Below, piece after piece: positions 6,081-15,080 of a stretch of 63,782 bases of DNA. Source of the DNA: Muribaculaceae bacterium (GTDB lineage Bacteria; Bacteroidota; Bacteroidia; Bacteroidales; Muribaculaceae). The stretch covers positions 1 through 63,782 of the forward strand of contig JAKSLZ010000007.1 of assembly GCA_024400935.1 (NCBI GenBank), given 5' to 3'. Each line of letters begins with the position of its first letter. Position 1 is the first letter of the stretch. A model generated the notes under the pieces. It was not told the origin of the DNA. It searched no databases and saw only the letters and a list, made by a program, of their open reading frames with translations. Position numbers and translations under genes: made by a program.

Positions 6081-6114
6081 ATGGGTGTTATGGGTGATTA
6101 ACCGTTGCGGTTAA

Positions 6115-8382
6115 TTAGTTTTCCCAAGTGATGTTGAACAGGCACACGCGGTCCTTGTTGGCATCCTGAGCGGTGGGGCACAGGTTGGTGAACTCGATGG
6201 TGAAGTCGCCAGCGAGGTCGATGCCTACGATTTCAAATGTGTAAACCTCAAATTTAACGGGAGACTCGTTAGTGATTGTCTCGCTCTTAACGGTTCTCCC
6301 GTTAGCGTCCTTGATGTCAACGCGGAACTGGAGCTTGGTGTCACCATAAGGCATTGCGTAGTTGAACTTGAGGGTGCTGATGCCACCGGCAAGCTTGGGA
6401 GATACGAGTGTACCCACAGCGCTGGTCTTGCCGTTAAGGGTAACGCCCATTGCCCATGTGTCGCTGCCTTCTACCTTGCCCAGGAACTTGAATGTGGGGT
6501 TGTTGTCGGCCTCACCGCCCACGAGGATGTTGCTGTTAGTGCTCTTCCAGCCTTGTGAAGAAGAGTAAGCACCGTAGGTGCTCTTAGCAGCACCACCGTT
6601 CATAGTCTCGAGGTCGGCACGGTTGCCCACTACTACGGGAGGATTGGGACCGGGGCCGGGCTCGCCACCCTTGCCGAAGCGGATGTCGTCAACACACCAT
6701 GTAGCGTAGTTAGCATCGGTAGTTGCCTCATAGCGGAAGCCGATGAAGTAAGTGCCCTCATACTGGCTGAGGTCGATGTTGCCACTCTCAGTGAATGAAG
6801 AGTAACCGCTTGCGGGAGCCACTGCGAGAGTGGGATTGAGCTTGATGCGTGTAGCGCTCACGGGATCGTTAGTTGACAGCAGGTAAACCTCGAAGTGAGT
6901 AGTAGTGCTGCCATAGCCGTTAACCTGAGTGCGGAAGCTGAGGATCTTGTCCTGAGCCTTCTTGATGTCGATAGCGGGAGAAATCAGCCATGAATCGAAG
7001 GGAGCAGTGCCCTTGTAACCGGTCATAGCTGCATAAGTGTTGTTGTCGAATGTAGAAGTGTACCAAGCCTTGTTACCGGCAACCTGAACGTTGAGCCAGT
7101 CGGTGGGGATAGCGCCGCCGTCGAAGCCCTCATAGAGTTCAGTAACACCGCCACCTGTTACAGTAAGGCGATATTCGCTGGTTGAACCGCTGTTCTCAGT
7201 GATACCGTGGGTGCCCATGTAAGAAGCGAGCTTACCCTTGATGAAGATCTGTGACTTGTAAACCACGTCGTTGTCCTTGAGGTTAGCCTGCTCACGGAAC
7301 TTAGAGCCCTGGGGCAGTGCTACAACGAGACACTTGCTGAAGTCGGTGCAGTCAGCGCTGGGAGCTACAACGATAGTGTTAGCCAGAGTAGTGGGAGCCT
7401 TCCACTCGATGTCGCTGTTGCTCTTCACTGTGGTAACCTCGGGAGCTACAGCACCCACAACATAACCAGTTACCCAGCCGCTGCGGTCGCTGTTCTGCTT
7501 CTCGATAGCCTCTTCTACGGTGTAGGGATCGGCAGCAGTACCCTTGGTGTCGGTTGAGAAGCCCTCGCAGTCGTCAGTGTCGCGGATGTAGAGCTTCCAC
7601 TGGTCGCTACCGGTCATGGTGAGGATACCGGTCACGTCGCCATTGCCCAGAGGCAGCATGGCAGCGCGGAATGTAGCGTAGTTGCTGTTGACAACAGTAA
7701 CCTGGTTGCCAGCCTCGTCAACGAGGGTGCGGTTGCTTGAAGCGTCGGCCTCGCTATAGGGAGTAACACCGTCGGCCTCGGCCCACTTCACGTTCTGGAT
7801 CTTAACGAGCTTGCCAGAGTACTTGAGCTGAGTATCCTTGTCGCTCTTGCCCTGGAAGTCAGAAATCTGCGTGGGCAGAGCCTGAATCATCTCGGGCTTG
7901 GGCAAACCGTTAACCTCTACCATAGACTCGAAAGTCTCGAGAGAGAGGCGACCTGCTTCCCACACGCTCTGTGCGGCATACCACTCGGGAAGACCGATGA
8001 GGTACTGGCCATTGTATTTACCAATCCACTTGTCCTTCATGCTCAGGACAACCTCCTGGCCCACGCGATAAGTGGTGCTGAGGCTTGAAGCGTCGATAGA
8101 GATGCCCACGCCACCGGTTTCGTCCTCGATGAAGATGTACTTGTAAATGTTGCCTGCAGCGTCGCTGCTGGTTACATAACCATGGATGTAAACTTCTTCT
8201 TTACAAGTGTCAATGAAGTTGCGGCCGTCCTGCCAGTACTTCGCCTTGAATTCGGCAATGGACATGTTGGCCTGGTGTTGTGCGGTAGGAACTACAACGG
8301 GGGGTACGTCAAAGTCCTCGCTACAGCCCACTGCAACTACCATCATGAGCAATAAGCCCAGGTAATAATTAATGCGTTTCAT
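6115..8382 (-). CDS. DUF5689/choice-of-anchor J-type surface lipoprotein
   Basis: This 755-residue lipoprotein has a signal peptide with lipobox VGC and Cys20 as the acylation site, so it should be anchored in the outer membrane. Residues about 40-270 resemble DUF5689 (IAEFKAKYWQDG, then HGYVTSSDAAGNIYKYIFIE), an OB-fold-like module. Residues about 280-410 repeat a related fold (TVEEAIEKQNSDRSGWVTGY). About 415-575 is a choice-of-anchor J-like beta-sandwich (GFDGGAIPTDW, DSWLISPAID). The tail from about 590 is another beta domain after a Pro-rich linker. It lies 45 bp behind the TonB receptor gene, so the two probably act together in uptake or surface binding. The ligand is unknown. Domain names are from memory. 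Confidence 0.8.
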   Translation of the reverse strand: MKRINYYLGLLLMMVVAVGCSEDFDVPPVVVPTAQHQANMSIAEFKAKYWQDGRNFIDTCKEEVYIHGYVTSSDAAGNIYKYIFIEDETGGVGISIDASSLSTTYRVGQEVVLSMKDKWIGKYNGQYLIGLPEWYAAQSVWEAGRLSLETFESMVEVNGLPKPEMIQALPTQISDFQGKSDKDTQLKYSGKLVKIQNVKWAEADGVTPYSEADASSNRTLVDEAGNQVTVVNSNYATFRAAMLPLGNGDVTGILTMTGSDQWKLYIRDTDDCEGFSTDTKGTAADPYTVEEAIEKQNSDRSGWVTGYVVGAVAPEVTTVKSNSDIEWKAPTTLANTIVVAPSADCTDFSKCLVVALPQGSKFREQANLKDNDVVYKSQIFIKGKLASYMGTHGITENSGSTSEYRLTVTGGGVTELYEGFDGGAIPTDWLNVQVAGNKAWYTSTFDNNTYAAMTGYKGTAPFDSWLISPAIDIKKAQDKILSFRTQVNGYGSTTTHFEVYLLSTNDPVSATRIKLNPTLAVAPASGYSSFTESGNIDLSQYEGTYFIGFRYEATTDANYATWCVDDIRFGKGGEPGPGPNPPVVVGNRADLETMNGGAAKSTYGAYSSSQGWKSTNSNILVGGEADNNPTFKFLGKVEGSDTWAMGVTLNGKTSAVGTLVSPKLAGGISTLKFNYAMPYGDTKLQFRVDIKDANGRTVKSETITNESPVKFEVYTFEIVGIDLAGDFTIEFTNLCPTAQDANKDRVCLFNITWEN

Positions 8383-8427
8383 AATCTTATATAGTCTTTT
8401 TTATTATTATCGTTGATGATTGAATTA

Positions 8428-11178
8428 TTAGAACTTGATGCCCACGTTGAGGTAAACCTTGATTCCCTGTGCATAGTAGTACTTGTTGGGGAACTTGCCG
8501 GTGGTGAAGTTCTTGTAGTCGAAACGACCCTGCTGATAACCGCCGGTCATGATCTTGGTGTTGTTCAAGATGTTGTCAACATTGAGGTTGAAGTTCAATG
8601 AAGAGCGACGGTTGAGGTAGATGACGTGGCCGATGCTTGCGCCCAGCACAAATGCAGAGTTGAGCTTCTCCTGCTTAGAGATAGACTTCATCATGTCGAT
8701 GAGTTCGGCCTCAGTGTTAGCCATTGTGTAGAGGTTGTCCATCTGCTCGTGACGAATGGGTGACAGGTCGATATAAGCCTTGTCCATATATGTACCTGTG
8801 AGCTCAAAGAACCACATCTTGGGAGCGGCCCAGTTGAGTGAAACGGAGTAAGCCTCTTGGGGAGTACCGCTCACATAGAAGTTCTTGAGGTAAACAGTCT
8901 TGGTGATATCAGCCTCGGTACCGTTCTCATAGCTGCGGGTACCGGTGGGACGGTTCTTGTACTGGTAGCGTGCCAGGTTCATGGCACCGCTCAGTGTGAG
9001 CGATGAAGTGAGCTTGTAAGCCATACCCAGCTCAACGCCCTTGTAGACCTTGTGCACATCGGTGAGTGCATAGTTCATGAATGTGCTGTACTGGTCGTCA
9101 TAGTAGCTGTAACGCTCGGTGCCGTTGCGCAGGTCAGTGTAGAACGCTGTGATGACACCCTGGAATGAGCGGTAGTTCCATGTATAGCTCAGGTCGCCGC
9201 TGAAGATGTTCTCACTCTTGAGGTTGGTGATAACATCGTCCTTGATGCGGGGAGACACATAAGCGTTGTTGGGCAGCGGAGCACGGTTGCCGTAGTAGAG
9301 GTTCAGCTTGAAGTTGTTGCGTCCGTCGAGCTTGTAGGTAGCGCCCACCTTAACGGCAGCGTTGATGTACTCGTGGAGCTCACCCTTGCCCTTAGAGTTC
9401 TCGGGGGCACGTCCGTTGCGCATCTTACCGTCGCGCTGGAAAGAGGTGTAGCTGGCCTTGAGGCTATAGTTGAAGTTCCACTGAGGCAGGTTGAATACCA
9501 TCTGATTCCACACACCAGCGTTAAATGAGTTGATGTTGTAATCATAACCGAAGCGGTCGTTCTTGTAGATCTTGCGGTTGGGGTTGTCAAGGTCGTTCTG
9601 TGCCATGTTGGGGTCGCTGGGGAAGTCGCGCTCAGCATACTGGTCGATATCGAGCCAGTGGTCACCGCCCAGGAGGTCGGCCATGGTCTTGTAGTAAGAA
9701 GAACGAGTGTAGGCTGCATTAGCACCACCCTGCAGAGTAACCACGTCGTTGAGGCGTGTGTTGAGGTTAGTGTTGAATGCAAATGTAGCCTGGTTGTTGT
9801 GACGTCTCTCAAGTGAGTAAGTGGCAGCAGCGGGCTCGGCACCCTTCTTCTCTGCCTCGTAGTTGTTGAGGTAGTTCACATAGTAGAGCTTGTCCCAATT
9901 GATCTGACGCATGTCCTCGTGGTTCTTCCACAGGTCAGTGTAGAACTCGGCTGTCTCACCGTCATAGTAGCTAGGCAAGTAACGGTAGTAGTCGGGACGG
10001 GGATCGGGAGCATTGAACCAGTTGAGGGCTGTAGAAGAGTAGAAAGACTTGTGGAACGCTACACCGGTGTTGAGGGTAGTGTTCACGCTGGGAGTCCACA
10101 GCCAGTTGATCAATGCAGTGGGGTCAAACGATTCAACGGTCTTAGCGTTGCGCTTCTTGCCGTTCTGGTAACCCCAGTTAGAGTTGTAGAGGTTAGTGCC
10201 TGCCAGGTCATAGCATTCCTGCACTGTAGCCGAGTTGCTTGCACGGCGAGTGGGAGCGCCAAATGTGGTGAAGGCGAGGCTGTGCTGGGGGTTGAACACC
10301 TTCTGCACTGCCAGGAAGTAACCGGCGCTCTGGTAGAACGAACCGGGAACGATACCCTCGTCGGCAAAGCGGCCCACTGCACTTGCTGTGAGAGCCCAGC
10401 CGTCCTTGCTCAGGCCAGTAGCATAAGTGGCCATACCGCGCCACTTGTAGTTACCGTTAGTAAAGGCAACGCTACCGCGGAAACCAGGAGCATAGTCCTT
10501 GGCATAGGTGTTGATGTTAGTGGCACCACCCATGTCGCCAAATGCGAAGCTGGTAGCGTCGAGACCTATACCGGTGCTCTTGCTCTTGAAGGCCTGGTTC
10601 AAGCCACCCATCATTGAGTAGTTGAAACGGCCGCGCACTGCGTCATTGAAGTTGATGCCGTTGATTGATGTTGATGTGTACTCGCTGTTGTAACCGCGCA
10701 TGCGGAAGCGCATCAGGCTGAAGTCAAAGCTTGCTGCCTGGTAGAAGGGGTTGTCATTAGCGCCGGCGAGAGTACCCACAGCCTGGGTGTTACCCTCCTC
10801 ATCCTCGAGCTGTGACTCGGTGAGGACGATATCACTGTTAGAGTAAGTAAAATCGTCGTTGCTGTTAAATGACACGGGCTCGACCTTGATTGTACCCACG
10901 TTGTCGAGGGTGCCGTTCAAGATTTCAACATTTTGCGACCAGTCTTTGTGGTCAGGGCTCAAGACGAGAAGCACGTCGTTACCGGCTTTTGCCCCCGAGA
11001 TCGAGAAATCTCCGTTGGGACCTGTAGTCACTGTGATGCCCTGATTGTCGAGCAACACAGTCACTCCAGCCACCGGCTGGCCGCTCTTAGCGTCTTTCAC
11101 CACGCCCTTGAGGCCAGTCTGTGCCCATGCGGGCAGACATGCCAGGAGCGTAAGAAGCAAAAAGAGTTTTAGTTTCAT
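8428..11178 (-). CDS. TonB-dependent outer-membrane receptor
   Basis: This 916-residue protein has a signal peptide (MKLKLFLLLTLLACLPAWA). A carboxypeptidase-regulatory-like domain follows (about 22-105, with GVVKDAKSGQPVAGVTVLLD). A plug-like region contains RGYNSEYTSTSINGINFND (about 160-180), and a long beta-barrel ends in the aromatic-rich strand typical of porins (last residue Phe). It imports an unknown ligand across the outer membrane using TonB energy. It is the first gene of a two-gene operon with the lipoprotein at 6115-8382. A separate SusC homologue ends the window, so this is a different receptor class paired with a DUF5689 lipoprotein instead of SusD. Confidence 0.9.
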   Translation of the reverse strand: MKLKLFLLLTLLACLPAWAQTGLKGVVKDAKSGQPVAGVTVLLDNQGITVTTGPNGDFSISGAKAGNDVLLVLSPDHKDWSQNVEILNGTLDNVGTIKVEPVSFNSNDDFTYSNSDIVLTESQLEDEEGNTQAVGTLAGANDNPFYQAASFDFSLMRFRMRGYNSEYTSTSINGINFNDAVRGRFNYSMMGGLNQAFKSKSTGIGLDATSFAFGDMGGATNINTYAKDYAPGFRGSVAFTNGNYKWRGMATYATGLSKDGWALTASAVGRFADEGIVPGSFYQSAGYFLAVQKVFNPQHSLAFTTFGAPTRRASNSATVQECYDLAGTNLYNSNWGYQNGKKRNAKTVESFDPTALINWLWTPSVNTTLNTGVAFHKSFYSSTALNWFNAPDPRPDYYRYLPSYYDGETAEFYTDLWKNHEDMRQINWDKLYYVNYLNNYEAEKKGAEPAAATYSLERRHNNQATFAFNTNLNTRLNDVVTLQGGANAAYTRSSYYKTMADLLGGDHWLDIDQYAERDFPSDPNMAQNDLDNPNRKIYKNDRFGYDYNINSFNAGVWNQMVFNLPQWNFNYSLKASYTSFQRDGKMRNGRAPENSKGKGELHEYINAAVKVGATYKLDGRNNFKLNLYYGNRAPLPNNAYVSPRIKDDVITNLKSENIFSGDLSYTWNYRSFQGVITAFYTDLRNGTERYSYYDDQYSTFMNYALTDVHKVYKGVELGMAYKLTSSLTLSGAMNLARYQYKNRPTGTRSYENGTEADITKTVYLKNFYVSGTPQEAYSVSLNWAAPKMWFFELTGTYMDKAYIDLSPIRHEQMDNLYTMANTEAELIDMMKSISKQEKLNSAFVLGASIGHVIYLNRRSSLNFNLNVDNILNNTKIMTGGYQQGRFDYKNFTTGKFPNKYYYAQGIKVYLNVGIKF

Positions 11179-11351
11179 AAAAAATTTATAAATAAAATTA
11201 AGTTTGTTATTGCCTGTATTGTTTTCCTTAGTTCTAGCCCACCTGCCGTACCTCGTTTACTGGCGGCTGTTGCAGGTTGCTCTGCGGAAGGTTTTTATGT
11301 TAATGCGCCTTGCGCACGCGCTCATGCGTGCGCTCAAGGCGGAATGAAGTG

Positions 11352-11359
11352 CAAAATTA
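11352..11359 (-). promoter_or_regulatory. -7 element upstream of the TonB receptor operon
   Basis: Minus-strand TAATTTTG followed by CAC matches TAnnTTTG. No good -33 box lies at the right distance. The leader would be about 168 nt and contains a GC-rich hairpin (GCGCACGC/GCGTGCGC, near 11312-11334). Confidence 0.5.
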
Positions 11360-11940
11360 GGTATATTTTTTTAATTTACTAGTGTTTTTTATGCATTATT
11401 TGCCAAAATATGTTCTATAACATATAAATCAGGGCTGTCGCAGCCCTATGGTTGCTCCAAGCAAGGCGGAGTGTATGTGAAGTTCATTGATATAACCCGG
11501 CAATGAAATCACAATCCATAAAAGTTTGTCACAAAAAACGTGTTTAATATTTATTTATGCTACTAAAACACAAGCACTTATACATCGGCTTGACAGTTTT
11601 AACCGTGAGACGTTTTATTCATGACCAGACTGCTGAGAGGAAAAACACCATTAACGCTAAGCATAAACTACTCATACACAAGAAGTTTGACTGGTGGACA
11701 AAACGCAGCTTGCAAGGGAAATAGGACAAGCTGAATTTGACTCGTTTGTCGAGGTGAATTTTGCCTCAACTTTGACGAACTGATTTTGTTTTTTTGCTGG
11801 TTCAGTGAGTTGTGGCGTTGCGTTAGTGTCACTGTGTACTACATCCGGTTTATAGGAATGACTGCATTGAAAGACAGAGAATTAACCCCGAAACACCATT
11901 ACAAAATTCATTGAAAAAGGTTCCGGGGTCAATGTTGGGT
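11360..11940. other. Gene-free interval
   Basis: I see only short frames without coding character. A palindrome pairs AACCCCGAAAC (near 11883) with GTTCCGGGGT (near 11920). There is no RNA gene or mobile element that I recognise. Confidence 0.4.
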
Positions 11941-11942
11941 TA

Positions 11943-12126
11943 GTAACTATACACCAATGGGGATTATCTCGCGCAGAACTCGCAGACAACGCAGATAAAA
12001 GCGGGATAATTTATTTGCATAATATTAGGTAGTGAAATAATTTCTTCTGATTTTAAGAAATTTCTTCCAGTTATTCCGCGAGTTCTGCGAGTTCTGCGCG
12101 AGATCTTACCATTGCAGAGTAGTTAC
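11943..12126. repeat. Palindromic repeat family E, copy 2 (inverted ends)
   Basis: The left end reads GTAACTATACACCAATGG, then ATCTCGCGCAGAACTCGCAG. The right end carries the inverse (CTGCGAGTTCTGCGCGAGAT, then a relative of CCATTGTATAGTTAC). The 184-bp unit thus has terminal inverted repeats around an AT-rich core, like a miniature non-autonomous element. Confidence 0.7.
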
Positions 12127-12166
12127 GTTGGGTTAAGAAGAAATATATTCACCTCATGCTTCTGTG

Positions 12167-12805
12167 TCAAAACTTGAGGTAACTGATGGTCATTGTGCCT
12201 GCAAGGGGCGACGGAGATATGTACTTGGTGAATGTGATGGATGGTTTGTCGTCGGGTGACTTGTAGTTGATTAATTGCTCACCTCGCCCGCTGCCGGTAC
12301 CTATCTGCGTGTAGCGCTCGTTGAGGAACTTGAGTATCTCGGCCTCTGAAACTTTGCCTGATGAGATGTTCACAAGCACGCGTGCTAAGCCATTAGTCCC
12401 GAAGTAGTAGGTTGTAGACGTCTCGTTGCCGAGGGGGCCAAACTCAATAGAGTTGTCGGTCTCGCTTAAAATCGGAGCCTTGACGTTGCGTTTTACCTTT
12501 GCCTTTGAGTCGCCCCATGCCAGATATGGGTCGTTGATGTAGGTGTAGCGGGGAACTACGTTCACGCGGAAATAGTGCTTGGCGTTGCGTATCTTCACCT
12601 CGCCCACTTTGTTGGCGGTGACTGCGTTGCCTTCGACCGACGCAATCTTGTCGTTTTCGCTATACCAGCCGGTTTCTTCGCTGGTGATTTTGAAGAAGTC
12701 GCCCACTTTGAGCTCCTGGTCGGGGAATGCGGGCTCGTCTTTCTCGCCGCATGCGCTGAGCACGAGTGCCAGCATTGCAGCCATGATAAATGTCATTTTT
12801 TTCAT
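12167..12805 (-). CDS. Hypothetical lipoprotein
   Basis: This 212-residue protein has a signal peptide ending in the lipobox LSAC (Cys19). The mature part starts with a short Ig-like segment of Big2 character (about 28-88; KIASVEGNAVTANKVGEVKI resembles the repeated N-x-A-T/V-x-x-K-x-G motif). It is followed by about 120 residues I do not recognise. It ends 36 bp downstream of the M16 peptidase gene on the same strand and may be co-transcribed. Its function is unknown; an envelope location is likely. Confidence 0.7.
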   Translation of the reverse strand: MKKMTFIMAAMLALVLSACGEKDEPAFPDQELKVGDFFKITSEETGWYSENDKIASVEGNAVTANKVGEVKIRNAKHYFRVNVVPRYTYINDPYLAWGDSKAKVKRNVKAPILSETDNSIEFGPLGNETSTTYYFGTNGLARVLVNISSGKVSEAEILKFLNERYTQIGTGSGRGEQLINYKSPDDKPSITFTKYISPSPLAGTMTISYLKF

Positions 12806-12841
12806 TGCAGATATTAATTTTGGGGTTTTGTTGTTATTTCT

Positions 12842-14065
12842 CTACTTAAATGTTAGCACTGAACAGTGGGGCATGGTGATGAGCGCAGCTGCCTCGCGCA
12901 ACTGGTCCACAGTGACGCCCATGATGCGGTCTACCGCCTGCTCCACGGTGGTGATGGCACCATAGCGCAGCAGGTTCTTGCCGGCGTTCATGGCCAGGTA
13001 CTCGGTGCTGTCTGAAGCAACCAGCAGCTGGCCGCAAAACTGCTTCTTGCACTTGTCGAGCTGATGCTCGGTGAGCCCGTGCTCGGCCAGATCGGCCGTG
13101 AGGTGGTCTATGACCCTGATGCTCGACTTCACGTCCTCATAGTCACAGCCCAGGTATATCTCAAACAGTCCGCAGTCAGTAAACTGAGTCACTGACGACT
13201 CCACGGTGTAGACATACCCCCTGCGCTCGCGCAGGTTGACGTTGAGCAGCGAGTTCATGCCGGGGCCGCCCAGCAGGTTGTTGAGCAACGCCATGGCATG
13301 ACGCAGCCCGTGTCCCTGTCCCGGCAGCTGAGCTCCCACGATGGTGTGTGCCTGGTGCGCCCCCATCTCTACCTCGCGGTGCTGTGGAGCCAGCGCCACT
13401 GGTGCCACACGCGGCACGACACGGTTGAGCCTGTGGTCCATCATGCCCATGTGCCGCTCCACGAGGCGGAACACTCGCTCGGCAGGCATGGGGCCTACTG
13501 AGAAAAACACCATGTTTTCAGGCACATAGAGCGACTTGAGATAATCCAGGCAATCACCGCTGGTGATGCTGCGCAAGTGCTCCTCGCAGCCCAAGATGTT
13601 GTGGCCTAGCGTGCTGCCGGCAAACATCAAGTCCTCAAAGTCGTCATAGGCAGCCTCGGCGGGCTGGTCGCGATAGCCTGCCACTTCTTCCAGCACCACA
13701 TCAAGCTCGCGCTCTATCTCGGCTGCGGGAAAAACGCTGCACTTGACCAGGTCAGCGATGAGCTCCACGGCACGCCCCATGTGCTGCTCGGGAAACAGCG
13801 AGTAGAGCATTGTGCCTTCCTTGGTGGTATAAGCGTTGAGCTCTCCGCCCACGCTCTCCATGCGGTTGAGGATGTGCCATGAGCGGCGGTGGGTGGTACC
13901 CTTGAATATGGTGTGCTCCACAAAGTGGGCCAGCCCGTGCTTGCCCGGCACATCGTCACGACTGCCGGCGTTCACTGCCAGTCCGCACCATGCCACTGGC
14001 GACTTGCGGGCGATGTGCACCATCTTGAGCCCACAGGGCAAAGCCGATGTTATATATTGTGTCAT
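12842..14065 (-). CDS. M16-family zinc metallopeptidase (pitrilysin type)
   Basis: The 407-residue single-unit protein carries the inverted zinc motif H47-F-V-E50-H51, with the third ligand expected at Glu127 (VVLEEVAGYRDQP). This is the normal spacing for M16 enzymes, which cut peptides inside a clam-shell chamber. The C-terminal inactive-like domain (about 190-400) includes the family's GLGGPGMNSLL-type segment and the R-x-x-YxY equivalent RRGYVYTVESS. No signal peptide is visible, so it is probably cytoplasmic. Its start overlaps the stop of the S24 regulator gene by 4 bp (14062-14065), which suggests translational coupling. Confidence 0.92.
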   Translation of the reverse strand: MTQYITSALPCGLKMVHIARKSPVAWCGLAVNAGSRDDVPGKHGLAHFVEHTIFKGTTHRRSWHILNRMESVGGELNAYTTKEGTMLYSLFPEQHMGRAVELIADLVKCSVFPAAEIERELDVVLEEVAGYRDQPAEAAYDDFEDLMFAGSTLGHNILGCEEHLRSITSGDCLDYLKSLYVPENMVFFSVGPMPAERVFRLVERHMGMMDHRLNRVVPRVAPVALAPQHREVEMGAHQAHTIVGAQLPGQGHGLRHAMALLNNLLGGPGMNSLLNVNLRERRGYVYTVESSVTQFTDCGLFEIYLGCDYEDVKSSIRVIDHLTADLAEHGLTEHQLDKCKKQFCGQLLVASDSTEYLAMNAGKNLLRYGAITTVEQAVDRIMGVTVDQLREAAALITMPHCSVLTFK

Positions 14066-14733
14066 ATTCTTGTGTCTAAATGGATTATGTGTTGCACGAG
14101 CATGAGGTCGCGTATGTCGGCGCGCGCTATCTCCATGTCGTCATAGTCGGGGTTGGCGCTGCGCAGGGTCACCAGGGCCGGATTGTCGTTGCGGCGCACA
14201 TACTTGAGCATGCGGAAGTCGTCCAGGACCACCACATAGATTTGCCCCCAGAAGATGTATTGCAGGTTAGTGAGCTCGCGTATTGCGATGTAGTCGCCGT
14301 TGCGCACCACGGGGCTCATCGAGTCGCCGCTCACCCTCACGATGCGGCACCCGGTGTTGGCCACGTCGGGCAGGTCCACCCACCCCACAATCTGGTCGTC
14401 GGCAAACATGCGTGACCGCGGCATAGAACCCGCCGTCACGTCAATGTCATAGACCGGCGTTCCATGCTGTGGCACTGCCAGCTGGGCACTCACGGGAATC
14501 GTCTGGGCAGCCTTGGCAAACGGGATGTCGGTCCCGTCCTCAAGCCACTGCTTGGACACCCCCAGGTTAACCACCAAGCGGTTTATGAGCGAGTCGCTGA
14601 TGGGCAACTTGCCGTTTAGATACTTTGATAGATTAGATGTGTCAATGCCTATCTTGCCGGCAAATGCCACCTGCTTGTAGCCCAGCTCCTGCATCAGATA
14701 CTTGATGCGACTGATGATGTCTTCGTCTGCCAT
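14062..14733 (-). CDS. XRE-type repressor with S24 (LexA/CI-like) peptidase domain
   Basis: The protein has 223 residues. Residues 1-68 form a Cro/CI-type helix-turn-helix (recognition region near IDTSNLSKYLNGK). Residues about 90-215 form an S24 domain with the nucleophile Ser138 in SGDSM and Lys177 in MLKYV as the likely base. An Ala101-Gly102 pair (VTAGSM) sits where CI/LexA proteins self-cleave, though the flanks differ from classical sites. It is likely an autoregulated repressor that responds to stress. Its promoter holds a perfect inverted repeat between the -33 and -7 boxes. It is not in a phage context and is coupled to an M16 peptidase. Confidence 0.9.
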   Translation of the reverse strand: MADEDIISRIKYLMQELGYKQVAFAGKIGIDTSNLSKYLNGKLPISDSLINRLVVNLGVSKQWLEDGTDIPFAKAAQTIPVSAQLAVPQHGTPVYDIDVTAGSMPRSRMFADDQIVGWVDLPDVANTGCRIVRVSGDSMSPVVRNGDYIAIRELTNLQYIFWGQIYVVVLDDFRMLKYVRRNDNPALVTLRSANPDYDDMEIARADIRDLMLVQHIIHLDTRI

Positions 14734-14770
14734 ATTATTATAATATTATATATGTGTGTTTTAACGCTTG

Positions 14771-14802
14771 CAAAATTACCACTTTTTATGGTAATACACA
14801 AA
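14771..14802 (-). promoter_or_regulatory. Perfect promoter of the regulator-M16 operon
   Basis: Minus-strand TTTG (14799-14802), exactly 20 nt, TAATTTTG (14771-14778). The predicted start near 14766 gives a leader of about 32 nt. Confidence 0.85.
14775..14795. promoter_or_regulatory. Candidate operator inside the regulator promoter
   Basis: ATTACCA (14775-14781) and TGGTAAT (14789-14795) form a perfect 7-bp inverted repeat with a 7-bp spacer. It lies between the two promoter boxes and overlaps the -7 box. The position fits autorepression by the HTH-S24 protein. It is sequence-evident, but binding is inferred. Confidence 0.6.
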
Positions 14803-14907
14803 TTTATGATCTAATTTCTTGCACATTTATACGCCGTCGGGCACACACGCATCTTGCATGAATATAGCAAAATTGCATGCAAAACAACAAAAAGCACGGC
14901 AATTTTC

Positions 14908-14938
14908 TTTCGCACTTGAATAATTTGTAGTATATTTG
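14908..14938 (+). promoter_or_regulatory. Promoter of secDF
   Basis: TTTC (14908-14911, three of four), 19 nt, TATATTTG (14931-14938, full -7 match). The leader is about 137 nt and includes a small CGCCT/AGGCG hairpin near 14969-14985. Confidence 0.65.
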
Positions 14939-15080
14939 CACGTTGAAAAGTTATGTAAGGGACTCACTACGCCTCATTTAAAGGCGGGAGGGCTCCTTGC
15001 ATCGCAGTCTAACACATTAGACATCAACAACTTAAAAACTGAGAAATATAAACAATAACAATTAATAACTTAACAAACAA

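Noticed and set aside
11621..11734. 37-codon frame starting MTRLLRGKTP in the 11.2-12.1 kb gap
   Set aside because: Too short, no promoter or conserved feature, and composition like the surrounding non-coding DNA.
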